Shown here piece by piece: positions 14,483-22,604 of a DNA stretch of 25,820 nt (within the stretch, counting starts at the first letter, position 1; every line of letters begins with the position of its first letter). A model generated the notes under the pieces. The model had not been told where the DNA came from and searched no databases. It saw nothing but the letters and a program-made list of their open reading frames with translations. The translations under genes were made by a program, and so were the position numbers. The stretch lies in contig JAAXHZ010000039.1 in NCBI GenBank assembly GCA_012270625.1, positions 1 to 25,820 on the forward strand. The letters are read 5' to 3'. The stretch comes from Dehalococcoidia bacterium. Lineage in GTDB: Bacteria > Chloroflexota > Dehalococcoidia > SAR202 > UBA11138.

Positions 14483-16033
14483 TTATTCGGCGGCTATCCA
14501 ATCTGCGGCGCGCTCCGCGATCATGATCGTCGTCGCGTTGGTATTGGCGCGGACGACGTCCGGCATCACGGACGCATCGATCACTCTCAATCCCCGGAGG
14601 CCGTGGACGCGCAGATACTGGTCCACCACTGCCATCGGGTCTGACGCAGGCCCCATCTTGCAAGTGCCAGACGAGTGGTGCTGGGTGCCGACGTTGGCAA
14701 GCAGCCATGCGTCCAACGCGGCGTCTGTGGCGAGGTCGTCGTCGGTGGGATTGATCCGCTTCTCTATAACGTCGGACAGCGGAGGCTGCTGCGCTAATTC
14801 GACGCACGTCCTGACCGCCCCACGCATTCGCTCCCTGTCCCACTCATCCACCAGGTAGCGATAGTCCAGATGAGGCTGAGTGCGGGGATCGGTGGATGTC
14901 AGCGTAATCCGCCCAGCGGACACTGCCTTTTGGAGCGCGACGCTGAAGCCCGTGTATGTCTCCCCTTCGGGTATGTCTATCGTCGTCGGACGATGCTCGC
15001 TGGTGAGCAGGATCGGACTCATCTGCATGTCGTTGCGGTGCGGCGAGCCGGGCGTCGTGAACCGCATACCGACCTGTATCGAGGGCGCGTCCGGGGGCGG
15101 GTCTTCCACGTTGGCCTTGTACAGCATGAACGCGGCGGGATGATCTCTCAGGTTCTCACCGATGCCCGGCAGGTCGCGCACAACGGATATTCCGAACGAC
15201 TCGAGGTGCTCACGCGGCCCCACGCCCGACAGCATCAGCAGGTGCGGCGAGTTGATCGCTCCACCCGACAGAATGATCTCATCACCGAAGACCTGGAAGA
15301 CATCCTCGCCGCTCTCGGCCTCTATGCCGACGGCGCGGTCGCCGTCGAACAGGATACGATGGGCGAGCACGTTGGCCCTGATCGTCAGGTTCAGCCGGTG
15401 TCTGGCCATCGATAGATAGGTCAGATTGGTGCTCATCCGAACGCCGTCCACGTTGTTGAGCGGACGTGGGCCTACACCCTCGGCCTCCGGGTGGTTCTGA
15501 TCGGGAGCCTCCGGGTATCCCGCGGCCAGACACGTCTCCCAGAAGCGCTGAGGCACGGGCAGCATCTCGTCCCTGGTGTAGCGGCGCACCGGGATGGGGC
15601 CATCGCCGCCGTGGAAGTCGTCTGCGCCGAATGTCAGGTCGGTCTCGGACTTTCGGAAGTACGGCAGCACGTTGACGAACGCCCACTCCGGTGAGCCGAG
15701 CTCGGCCCACTCGTCGTAGTCCTCAGGTATGCCGCGGAAGAAGACTTGGCCGTTGACAGAGCTCGAGCCGCCGGTCAGCTTGCCACGCGGCAACGGGAAC
15801 GGCTCTCGGTCCGGCGTCGCGGTCGCCATGTATCCCCAGGTCTCGGCGTCTGGTCCATAGGCCGCCGGCCAGACGCTGTTGCCGAACTTAACGCTGTCCG
15901 GCATCGTATCGAAGTCCCAGTAGTCAGGCCCTGCCTCCAGCAGAAGCGCCGAACGCGAGGGGTCTTCAGTGAGCCTGGATGCGAGAACCGAACCCGCGGA
16001 CCCGGCTCCAACGATGATGTAGTCATACTTCAT
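14483..16033 (-). CDS. GMC-family FAD-dependent oxidoreductase (choline dehydrogenase-like)
   Basis: GMC enzymes oxidise alcohols using FAD. The 516-residue protein opens with the dinucleotide fold YDYIIVGAGSAGSVLASRL, followed by LLLEAG. It contains GKLTGGSSSVNGQVFFRG (FAD-binding GMC signature 1) and GAINSPHLLMLSGVGP (signature 2). It ends with the catalytic pair, His453 in HHSSGTCKMG and Asn499 in ANTNATTIM. I chose ATG 16033 rather than 16042 because AAGGA lies 9 bases before it; the upstream ATG directly abuts that site. A promoter with TTGACG-17-TATCGT lies just upstream on the same strand. It is a single gene convergent with the exchanger. The alcohol substrate is not evident; no betaine-aldehyde dehydrogenase is nearby. 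Confidence 0.94.
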   Translation of the reverse strand: MKYDYIIVGAGSAGSVLASRLTEDPSRSALLLEAGPDYWDFDTMPDSVKFGNSVWPAAYGPDAETWGYMATATPDREPFPLPRGKLTGGSSSVNGQVFFRGIPEDYDEWAELGSPEWAFVNVLPYFRKSETDLTFGADDFHGGDGPIPVRRYTRDEMLPVPQRFWETCLAAGYPEAPDQNHPEAEGVGPRPLNNVDGVRMSTNLTYLSMARHRLNLTIRANVLAHRILFDGDRAVGIEAESGEDVFQVFGDEIILSGGAINSPHLLMLSGVGPREHLESFGISVVRDLPGIGENLRDHPAAFMLYKANVEDPPPDAPSIQVGMRFTTPGSPHRNDMQMSPILLTSEHRPTTIDIPEGETYTGFSVALQKAVSAGRITLTSTDPRTQPHLDYRYLVDEWDRERMRGAVRTCVELAQQPPLSDVIEKRINPTDDDLATDAALDAWLLANVGTQHHSSGTCKMGPASDPMAVVDQYLRVHGLRGLRVIDASVMPDVVRANTNATTIMIAERAADWIAAE

Positions 16034-16064
16034 GGCGAGCATTCCTTATGAGAGATTGACACAG

Positions 16065-16093
16065 ACGATATATCTCCCTCTAGTGATCGTCAA
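16065..16093 (-). promoter_or_regulatory. probable promoter of the GMC oxidoreductase gene
   Basis: Read on the minus strand, TTGACG (16093-16088) and TATCGT (16070-16065) are separated by 17 bases and placed about 30 bases before the chosen ATG 16033. Matches to consensus are 5/6 and 4/6. Confidence 0.45.
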
Positions 16094-16164
16094 CTGTGCC
16101 CACTCTCGCGAGCGGTCATAGGATCCGAGGTTGGCGTGACAGCCCGCGGAGCCTGTCCCGCAGA

Positions 16165-16193
16165 TTGACAGTGCCGTAGCGCGTTACTACACT
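16165..16193 (+). promoter_or_regulatory. probable promoter of the MBL-fold hydrolase gene
   Basis: A perfect TTGACA (16165-16170) is followed after 17 bases by TACACT (16188-16193, 4/6). It lies about 90 bases before ATG 16285 and is divergent from the GMC promoter in the same 250-bp gap. Confidence 0.5.
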
Positions 16194-16284
16194 CGCTCTC
16201 ATTGATGCTCGTCCAGGAGCTAGCGGTCTGGGCAGTCCATATGGGACTTGCTGGACGACTGCCAGCTAGAGGTCTCGTGAACCC

Positions 16285-16998
16285 ATGAAGCTCGGCAACC
16301 CCATACACATCGCCGATGGCGCCTTTCAGATACGCGCGCTCGGCTCAAGGGTCACAGCCCTTGTAGGGAACGGCCAGGCGCTGCTGATCGACGCTGGTAT
16401 GAAGGGCAGCGCGGGCCTGATCCTCGGCGGACTCCATGAGCTGGGACTCTCAGCCGACAGCGTAACCGGTGTGGTCGTTACCCACTACCATCTCGACCAC
16501 GCCGGAGGGGTACGTGAGCTGGTTTACGGCAGGGATATTGCGGTCATGGCCCACCGGATTGACGCACGCATCCTGTCCGGTATAGATGAGCAGCCCAATC
16601 CGATTCAGAACAGGCTGGTGGCCAAGCTCACCGCGCCCGTAATCGAAAGGATAAACGGCCCTCCGACGCCCATAGACACTGAGCTGGAAGACGGAGACAT
16701 CATCCCCTTCTCCTTTCCAGTGCGGGTCGTCCACATCCCCGGGCACACCGCGGGCAGCATCGCCCTCTTCCTACCTGACCAGAAGCTGATAATAGCCGGC
16801 GACGCGCTCCAGCACAGACTGGGTATGAAGCTCAGTCCGCCGTCGGCAGCCGTTACCCAGGACACAGAGCAGGCAATGGCATCGCTGCGCAAGCTCCTGA
16901 AACTGGACTTCGACTCGATCTGCTTCAGCCACTTCCCTCCAATTCGAGAAGGGGCACACGCTGCCCTGCGCCAGATGATCAAGCAGCATAACGCCTGA
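16285..16998 (+). CDS. metallo-beta-lactamase-fold hydrolase
   Basis: This is a 237-residue cytoplasmic metallohydrolase with a complete dinuclear metal site: THYHLDHAGG (His67, His69, Asp71, His72), IPGHTAGS (His154), AGDAL (Asp173) and a final His216 in CFSHFPP. The N-terminus (HIADGAFQIRALGSRVTALV then LIDAGM) is that of the glyoxalase II-like/quorum-lactonase-like branch. GAGGT lies 11 bases before the ATG. It has its own promoter and is not in an operon. Substrates in this branch range from lactones to thioesters and sulfur compounds, so no specific reaction is proposed. Confidence 0.92.
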   Translation: MKLGNPIHIADGAFQIRALGSRVTALVGNGQALLIDAGMKGSAGLILGGLHELGLSADSVTGVVVTHYHLDHAGGVRELVYGRDIAVMAHRIDARILSGIDEQPNPIQNRLVAKLTAPVIERINGPPTPIDTELEDGDIIPFSFPVRVVHIPGHTAGSIALFLPDQKLIIAGDALQHRLGMKLSPPSAAVTQDTEQAMASLRKLLKLDFDSICFSHFPPIREGAHAALRQMIKQHNA

Positions 16999-17248
16999 GA
17001 ACCAGACAGCTAGCGCGACTCACGGCCTCACCAGGAGACAGCGCTGGCACAGACGTCTCGGTTCAGCGCGCCGGTCGGTCGGCAGACAATCGTCAAGTTG
17101 TTTCTTAGGGGGGATTGTCGAGGCGCACGATCTACGTGACGCCCTGGTTGTGTAACGGTTTCCCGCTCGCAGCGAGCGAGTGGACTTGGACGGGCGCTCC
17201 ACGCGAGTCTGAACATACAGGAGCACCCGCCCTGTCTGTTTCTACCAG

Positions 17249-17392
17249 TTAGCTGGCTCTGCCTATCTTGAACATTGTGGTCCCGCAAAGCCCGCACTTC
17301 CCACGGGTGGCCGGACGACCATTCTTCATCGTTACCTGCTCAGCCTCTTCGATCTCTCGAGACTCTCGGCACTTCATGCAGTATCCAGTCAT
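17249..17392 (-). CDS. DUF5679 small zinc-ribbon protein
   Basis: A 47-residue protein starting MTGYCMKCRESREIEEAEQV and ending CGLCGTTMFKIGRAS. It has two CxxC knuckles (Cys5/Cys8 and Cys36/Cys39) and the central TMKNGRPATRG turn typical of DUF5679. It should bind one zinc ion. The frame is open for 27 codons upstream, but AGGGGG 7 bases before this ATG and the family N-terminus fix the start here. The function of the family is unknown; nucleic-acid or ribosome association is only a guess. The gene stands alone between two forward genes. Confidence 0.85.
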   Translation of the reverse strand: MTGYCMKCRESREIEEAEQVTMKNGRPATRGKCGLCGTTMFKIGRAS

Positions 17393-17708
17393 TAAGCAAC
17401 CCCCTAGAAGAAAAGAATAAATCTTGAGCAGCAATAGTATCGTAACTAGTTGCTGCGCCACAGGCTCCGGCAAGGGAAATTACATTATCCTCGGACGTTT
17501 GTCTAGTCTCTCATCCGAGGAATTCTGCCCCAAAACTCCCTGCGTGTCCACGCCGCCGCTCAGAACTGCCAGTAATATATAGCACAAACGAATCATCGAT
17601 ATGACCCTGAGGTCAACGTGATGCTATAGTTACTCAGCCCCATAGTTTCAGCTTGATGCGGGGCGCCTCTCGCCCCGTTAGCTCAACAGGAGGATACGTG
17701 TCCGACTG
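17393..17708. other. 316-bp intergenic region before the SLC13 gene
   Basis: No gene is seen. It holds an AT-rich stretch at 17400-17460 upstream of the zinc-ribbon gene, an inverted repeat CCTCGGA/TCCGAGG (17489-17495 and 17514-17520), and a 7-bp hairpin CGGGGCG-CCTCT-CGCCCCG (17659-17677). AGGAGG (17688-17693) follows just before a four-codon leader GTG-TCC-GAC-TGA whose stop overlaps the SLC13 ATG. Confidence 0.5.
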
Positions 17709-19493
17709 ATGGATGAGGCCATAGTCTTCGGAGTCCTCATTCTAGCCCTCGTCCTGTTCGTGACGGCCAAGTGGCGCTACGATGTAGTCGCACTTCTGGC
17801 TCTGCTCATCCTGACAATCGCGGGCATAGTCCCCCCTTCTGAAGCGTTTCAGGGGTTCGGCCACCCGGCGGTGGTAACCGTTGCCGCTGTCCTGATCCTG
17901 AGCCGCGCGCTCCACGACTCCGGCGTCGTCGATGTGATTGCCGGCTGGTACTTGCGCATACCAGAGTATCTGACCGTTCGAATAGCGTCACTGTCCGGTC
18001 TGACTGCATTCCTCTCGGCGTTCATGAACAACATAGGCGCCGTCAGCCTCCTCATGCCGGTGGCAGTCATAGTATCCAACAGGAGCAAGCACCCACCATC
18101 GATCTTTCTCATGCCGCTGGCTTTCGCATCGCTTCTGGGCGGCATGACCACCCTGATCGGCACTCCCCCAAACGTCATCATCTCGAACTTCCGCCATGGG
18201 GAAATCGGCGTTCACTTCCACATGTTCGACTTCACGATTGTCGGCATCGGAGTCACCCTGGCAGGTGTACTATTCATCGCCCTGGCGGGCTGGCGTCTCA
18301 TTCCGTACAGACGTCCCCCGGTTGCCCTGGGTGAAACACTGGATATCGAAGGGTACATGACCGAGGTTCGCGTACCCGACGACTCTCGATTCGTCGGAAA
18401 ACTCGTGCGCGACCTGGAGGAGTTGGCCGAGGGGAATGTTGTAATCGCAGGGCTTCTTCGTGGAGGCGTGGTGTACGGCGCTCCATCCAGCTATCAGATC
18501 ATAGACGCCAACGACATCTTCATTATCGAGGCTGATCCCGCGGAGATCTGGAGCTTTATCGACAGAACAGGCTTCGTACTCGAGTGGTCCAGAAACATTC
18601 TCTCGGAAATCGATCAGACACTCAGCTCTGAAGACGTCTCCACATTGGAGGCCATCGTCAGCCCGGACAGCCCGGCAGAAGGCAGCACGGCCCGGGGTCT
18701 CCATCTGCACGCCTCGTTCGGCGTGAACCTGCTGGGACTGTCCAGACGAGGAACCAGACTCGTCCGACGACTCGGCCATATGACATTCCGAGCCGGCGAC
18801 GTGCTGCTGCTCCAGGGTAAGAGAGAGCTTGTGCAGACGGCATTGCCCAGACTTGGGCTGCTTCCCCTTGCTGAGCGTGAGCTCCGAATCGGACAACCGC
18901 GCCGACTTGTCTTTCCTGTCGTTGTGTTCGCGGGCGCAGTCCTGCTTACGTCCCTGGAAATCCTTCCGGTCCATATCTCCTTCACAGCCGCAGTAGCCAT
19001 CCTGCTCATGAGCCGAGTTATCACTTTGCAGGCTGCATACCAAGCTATAGATTGGCCGGTTATCGTCCTACTGGGCGCGATGATCCCAGTGGGAGCGGCC
19101 CTGGAAACGACCGGAGGAGCGGTCCGAATCGCGGAAACCATCACGGACCTGGGCAGATCCCTTCCGGCGTGGTCGATACTTGGAATCGTACTGGTTACGA
19201 CCCTGCTGCTGTCCGCCGTTATCAACAACGCGGCCGCCGCGATCTTAATGGCGCCTATCGCAGTCGGAGTGGGCGAGAGCCTTGGAGCGTCCTCCGACCC
19301 GTTCCTGATCGCAACCGCCATAGGCGCGTCGTCCGCGTTCCTGTCACCCATCGGTCACCAGTCCAACACCATCGTAATGGGACCTGGCGGCTATCACTTC
19401 GGAGACTACTGGAGAATGGGCCTCCCGTTGGTGGCTGTCATAGTCGCGGTAGCCATACCGCTCATCATGTGGGCCTGGCCCCTGGGAATCTAG
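17709..19493 (+). CDS. SLC13/DASS-type anion permease with two RCK_C (TrkA_C) domains
   Basis: A 594-residue inner-membrane transporter of the SLC13/ArsB-like family, whose members carry dicarboxylates, sulfate or related anions with sodium. Residues 1-205 form the first membrane half, with AFMNNIGAVSLLMPVAV and GTPPNVIIS as the first substrate/sodium hairpin. Residues about 215-300 and 310-390 are two cytoplasmic TrkA_C domains (VPDDSRFVGKLVRDLEEL and FGVNLLGLSRRGTRLV begin their cores). The second membrane half follows, with SAVINNAAAAILMAPIAV and SPIGHQSNTIVMGPGGY. This layout is typical of prokaryotic SLC13 proteins with regulatory RCK_C domains. The AGGAGG is 15 bases from the ATG and better placed for the mini-leader GTG at 17698, so coupled re-initiation is possible. 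The substrate is undetermined. Confidence 0.93.
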   Translation: MDEAIVFGVLILALVLFVTAKWRYDVVALLALLILTIAGIVPPSEAFQGFGHPAVVTVAAVLILSRALHDSGVVDVIAGWYLRIPEYLTVRIASLSGLTAFLSAFMNNIGAVSLLMPVAVIVSNRSKHPPSIFLMPLAFASLLGGMTTLIGTPPNVIISNFRHGEIGVHFHMFDFTIVGIGVTLAGVLFIALAGWRLIPYRRPPVALGETLDIEGYMTEVRVPDDSRFVGKLVRDLEELAEGNVVIAGLLRGGVVYGAPSSYQIIDANDIFIIEADPAEIWSFIDRTGFVLEWSRNILSEIDQTLSSEDVSTLEAIVSPDSPAEGSTARGLHLHASFGVNLLGLSRRGTRLVRRLGHMTFRAGDVLLLQGKRELVQTALPRLGLLPLAERELRIGQPRRLVFPVVVFAGAVLLTSLEILPVHISFTAAVAILLMSRVITLQAAYQAIDWPVIVLLGAMIPVGAALETTGGAVRIAETITDLGRSLPAWSILGIVLVTTLLLSAVINNAAAAILMAPIAVGVGESLGASSDPFLIATAIGASSAFLSPIGHQSNTIVMGPGGYHFGDYWRMGLPLVAVIVAVAIPLIMWAWPLGI

Positions 19494-19588
19494 TGCGCGG
19501 AGCACACAGGTCCCAACCCAGACGCCACATCTTCTGAAGCATCCACAGCAGCCAGGACCACACAGGATGGGACCTCTCGCTCAGTACC

Positions 19589-21292
19589 TCAACGCATCCC
19601 TTTCGGTCGAAGCTCGCCAGCCATCTTAGCCAGGGCCGCCCCGTACAGGAATATCAGAGCGCCAAGGTATGACCACATCATCAGAACGATGACCGAGGCA
19701 ATCGGTCCGTACACAGCGTCTCGGTGGCTGGACAGTGCTGTAAACCAGAAGAATAGATGCTTTCCAATCTCAAACAGAATAACTGCGGCTATTGCGCCGA
19801 AAACGGCATCCTTCCACTCCATGTGAACACTTGGCATACGACGATACACGAAGGTGAACAAGGTCACTGTGATGGCCGCCGGCAGAGCTGTTGCAACGGC
19901 CCCGAACACGAAACCGACGACAATTGACATGCCCCCGCCAAAGTTGACCACAATCTCAAAAAGCGCGGTGACTCCTAATGACAACAGAAACAGAATCACC
20001 GCCAAGAAGCCAATGGACATCTCAGCAATCGTTATCTGTATCACGTTCACACTATCGACTCCGAATATCCTGTTCACAGCCCTGTTGGCGGCCATGAACA
20101 GGCCATTAGCACCGATTAACATGCCAACCGATGCCACCAGGCCCAAAACCAGCGAACCACCGAGAAGATTCTCGACAGCCTCCCGTATCAGGCCATCTGA
20201 AACGGGAAAGTAGTAGATGAGCGTCTCTGTGAGCTTCAGGATAAACCCTTCAGGATCGCCGAATCTAGCTACAACCAGGATCACAAGCGCGATCAGCGGC
20301 AGAAAGGACAGGATGGTGAAGTACGCGAGAGAACCCGCAAGATCGATTCCACCTGCATGGATCAGAACGCGCGCCGCTCCTACGATAGCGGCTCCCCTCC
20401 ACGCTGCTCTTCCCCGAGGCAGTTCGGAGGACAGCCTCTCTGCAACTTCTGAGATCTGATACCTCAGGTCTGGCGCAACTGCCAAGCTGACCTGGGAAAG
20501 CCTCCTCAAGACCAACTGTCTGGCAGCATCTCCGTGCGAGGGACCAACTTCATATGCGGCCTCTACTGCTCTGGTCGCAGCGGCCACGACCACTTCCTGG
20601 GTATCGACGTCGATCCTCTCAGCTTCCTCTAAAGCGACATCGACGGTACTGCCTGCTACGCCAGCGATCTCGGCAACGTCACTTTCAGAGACAGCGGCAT
20701 GAGTCATTAGCGTATTTACCGCTTCTCTGGTCGCAGCCACGACATCTCCACCGGCGGCCGCGACGCCTGAGACGACTCCGCCGACAGTCGCCTTCGCAGC
20801 GTCTTCCAGGTCACCTCCCACCTCCACAACCGCCTCTACCACCCCTTCAGCTGCCGCAGACGCGGCCTCCACGTCATCTATTTTGACCAAGGAAGCGCCG
20901 ACCATGGCCCCCTCCACCACATCCCTTCCAACTTCCCTCACTTCGGATATGCCCCTACTCGACCCTCTTATGGCTCCAACTACCACCTCTCTCACGGCAG
21001 GCGTAGTAACTTGCACTACTTGACCTGTCCCCTCCACAACTCCGATAACGGCGTCTCTGACAAATTCATGGGTCTCTGCACCCACCTCGCCGATGGCGCT
21101 GATTACCCCCTCGACAGCCTCCCTGCCCAGGTTACTCGCTCCTCGACCTACCGACCGGGTGCCTTTCACTGCCGTAATGGCGGCGGAACGAACGGCAGAC
21201 CCAGTGAATCGGTGACGAGTTGCCCCGTCTCGGACAAGAACATCCTTCACCTGTCGAGTGACACGTTCAGAAGACGATTCAGGTCGGTTCAT
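19589..21292 (-). CDS. 22-residue-repeat array fused to a YihY/BrkB membrane domain
   Basis: The 567-residue protein has two unlike parts. Residues 32 to about 275 are tandem 22-residue units. Eight are clean (32-207), with Gly at unit position 9 in six of eight, a hydrophobic residue at 11 and Val often at 17; they then degrade after a 3-residue shift. Residues about 290-567 are a YihY/virulence-factor-BrkB domain with about six membrane helices (GSLAYFTILSFLPLIALVIL, LFMAANRAVNRIFGV, WKDAVFGAIAAVILFEIGK, YGPIASVIVLMMWSYLGALI). YihY proteins, once misnamed RNase BN, have no settled function and usually lack such an extension. The array is homologous to the whole product of the gene at 21457-22311, unit n here matching unit n+1 there. 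The Shine-Dalgarno before ATG 21292 is weak. The order of the two parts suggests a cytoplasmic scaffold anchored by the membrane domain (inferred). Confidence 0.85.
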   Translation of the reverse strand: MNRPESSSERVTRQVKDVLVRDGATRHRFTGSAVRSAAITAVKGTRSVGRGASNLGREAVEGVISAIGEVGAETHEFVRDAVIGVVEGTGQVVQVTTPAVREVVVGAIRGSSRGISEVREVGRDVVEGAMVGASLVKIDDVEAASAAAEGVVEAVVEVGGDLEDAAKATVGGVVSGVAAAGGDVVAATREAVNTLMTHAAVSESDVAEIAGVAGSTVDVALEEAERIDVDTQEVVVAAATRAVEAAYEVGPSHGDAARQLVLRRLSQVSLAVAPDLRYQISEVAERLSSELPRGRAAWRGAAIVGAARVLIHAGGIDLAGSLAYFTILSFLPLIALVILVVARFGDPEGFILKLTETLIYYFPVSDGLIREAVENLLGGSLVLGLVASVGMLIGANGLFMAANRAVNRIFGVDSVNVIQITIAEMSIGFLAVILFLLSLGVTALFEIVVNFGGGMSIVVGFVFGAVATALPAAITVTLFTFVYRRMPSVHMEWKDAVFGAIAAVILFEIGKHLFFWFTALSSHRDAVYGPIASVIVLMMWSYLGALIFLYGAALAKMAGELRPKGMR

Positions 21293-21317
21293 GACTGTTC
21301 CAACAGATGCGCTGAAG

Positions 21318-21349
21318 CTAAGACTCCGCCCCTCGGGGCGGAGTCTTAG
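21318..21349. repeat. 32-bp near-perfect palindrome flanked by 9-bp direct repeats
   Basis: CTAAGACTCCGCCCC (21318-21332) pairs fully with 21335-21349 around a TC centre. The palindrome is bracketed by GCGCTGAAG at 21309-21317 and again at 21350-21358. It lies 26 bases upstream of the YihY-fusion ATG. It may act as a terminator of the upstream repeat-protein gene or as a leader hairpin; the flanking direct repeats suggest that the palindrome was inserted with a 9-bp duplication. Confidence 0.7.
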
Positions 21350-21422
21350 GCGCTGAAGGCGCGTAACTAAACAGGCAGAAACACCTGCGAAACTTTAGTA
21401 CGGATCAACCCGCCATTCTACT

Positions 21423-21453
21423 AAAGCCGGACTGGGCAGACCAGTCTGGCTTT
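21423..21453 (-). terminator. stem-loop terminator of the 22-residue-repeat protein gene
   Basis: A 13-bp stem (21423-21435 with 21441-21453, one G-T wobble) and a 5-base loop start 3 bases after the stop codon at 21457-21459. On the transcribed strand the stem begins AAAGCC and ends GGCTTT. There is no longer U-tract, so efficiency is uncertain. Confidence 0.6.
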
Positions 21454-21456
21454 ATA

Positions 21457-22311
21457 CTATTGACTTCTCTCGCTATTGGCTTCTCTCTCGCCCGATGTGA
21501 CAGACCCCGCCACCACGCGCACTCCCTGTATGGTGCCAGTTGCCGCGTTTCTCACCGCATCTCCAGCAGCGTCGCTTACATCGTAAGCTGCTTCAATCGC
21601 GCCGGTCGCGACAGCCGCAGCGGCCTTCTCCGCGTCGACTCCCACAGACTGTGCGGCGCTTATGGAGCCACGAACCGCAGCCAGTGAGACCTCTGCCAAG
21701 TCCTCTCCCACTGCCGCTGCGCTGCTGATCAACTGCCTCGATGTGTCCCGAGCAGCGGTCGTCACGTCTCCACCAGTGCTAGCCACGGCCGTGATGACTC
21801 CCGCAATCGTGCCCTGCGCGGCAGCAGTCAGCGCTCCTCCGATCTCTCTGGTGCCGTCGATTGCTCCGCGAGTCACCTGGACTACCGACTCCTCAGCCGT
21901 CAGACCAACCGATGCTCCCCCGCGCAAGGCTCCCTCGACAGCGTTCTGAGCAGCGGTGCCCAACTCGGCGCCCGCATCACTGGAGCCACGAATAGCGCCG
22001 ACCACCACGTCATGGAGCATCGTGGTCGTAGCTGTCGCCACCTGGCCGGTGCCTTCAATCACACCTATGGCGGAATCTCTGATAACCGCTCCCGCTTCAG
22101 ACCCAATCCTGCCAGTAGCCTGCAGGACACCTACAACTGCGTCTTGAGCCAGATGCCCAACCTCGCCACCGACAGTGCGAGCGCTGCGGAGAGCGTTCAC
22201 CGTAGAATCACGCACAGTATCTATAGCCACCTCTGTAACCTGGCCTGTGCCGCGCAGCGTTCCAGTCAACGAGTCTCGAACTGCCGTTCCTACCCTTCCA
22301 AGAATGGCCAT
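21457..22311 (-). CDS. soluble protein made of twelve 22-residue repeats (unrecognised family)
   Basis: I do not recognise this family. From ATG 22311 the product is 284 residues: an 8-residue head, then twelve consecutive 22-residue units without a single indel, then a 12-residue charged tail. In each unit position 11 is Ile or Leu (12/12), 9 is Gly (10/12), 17 is Val/Ile (10/12), 18 is Gly (8/12), and 4-5 are commonly Arg-Asp. A 22-residue period is two hendecads, which fits a long helix with one continuous hydrophobic stripe, as in hendecad coiled coils or apolipoprotein/LEA-like amphipathic helices. There is no signal peptide or membrane segment. I chose ATG 22311 because GGAGG lies 5 bases before it; the upstream ATG 22323 overlaps that Shine-Dalgarno. 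It precedes the YihY fusion, which carries a homologous array, so the two products probably interact. Confidence 0.85.
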   Translation of the reverse strand: MAILGRVGTAVRDSLTGTLRGTGQVTEVAIDTVRDSTVNALRSARTVGGEVGHLAQDAVVGVLQATGRIGSEAGAVIRDSAIGVIEGTGQVATATTTMLHDVVVGAIRGSSDAGAELGTAAQNAVEGALRGGASVGLTAEESVVQVTRGAIDGTREIGGALTAAAQGTIAGVITAVASTGGDVTTAARDTSRQLISSAAAVGEDLAEVSLAAVRGSISAAQSVGVDAEKAAAAVATGAIEAAYDVSDAAGDAVRNAATGTIQGVRVVAGSVTSGEREANSERSQ

Positions 22312-22361
22312 GTTATCCTCCATGCGTTTTTAAGGGTTCACCGAATGGATAGTATCATATA

Positions 22362-22506
22362 GGAGGGAAGTGCAAAACTACGAAATCCTACCCGTTATTC
22401 CCGCGAAAGCGGGAATCCATAGGTCAGCAACCATGGTTCGCCATACTGGACTCCCGCTTTCGCGGGAGTGGCGAGACCCCGCTAAATGAGTTTTGCACTT
22501 CTCTAC
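22362..22506. mobile_element. 145-bp MITE with ATATA target duplication
   Basis: Terminal inverted repeats are GGAGGGAAGTGCAAAACT (22362-22379) and its counterpart at 22489-22506, matching at 16 of 18 positions with a perfect 13-bp inner core. ATATA stands directly outside both ends (22357-22361 and 22507-22511). The interior contains two hairpins, TTCCCGC-GAAA-GCGGGAA (22398-22415) and ACTCCCGC-TTTC-GCGGGAGT (22450-22469), which can also pair with each other. This is the widespread 'cgcgaaagcggga' dispersed repeat type. The element separates the divergent repeat-protein and ADP-ribosylglycohydrolase genes and encodes no protein. Confidence 0.8.
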
Positions 22507-22604
22507 ATATAGTAAGCAGTGTTGCAGACCGCCCCGAGTGCCCTCACCCGGATGCGCTGAAGGGTAGCTGGTTCTACCTCGCTGAGAACTGTAGGGAGGT
22601 GACA

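Noticed and set aside
13935..14858. 307-codon plus-strand open frame spanning the exchanger end and GMC gene
   Set aside because: It covers two well-supported genes in other frames, is Arg/Ala-rich, and has no domain signature; it is a product of high GC.
16999..17248. Possible small RNA or tRNA between the MBL and zinc-ribbon genes
   Set aside because: Only weak inverted repeats (GACAATC/GATTGTC at 17085-17119, and CGCTCGCAGCGAGCG near 17164) are present; no cloverleaf, CCA end or promoter-terminator pair could be drawn.
18270..19351. Long minus-strand open frames opposite the SLC13 gene
   Set aside because: The SLC13 reading has complete membrane and RCK_C motifs; the antisense frames are Ser/Arg-rich with no motif or Shine-Dalgarno.
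20554..20886. Plus-strand open frame rich in Arg/Pro/Leu opposite the 22-residue array
   Set aside because: It is the periodic shadow of the repeat-coding strand and shows the same period; no independent start signal.
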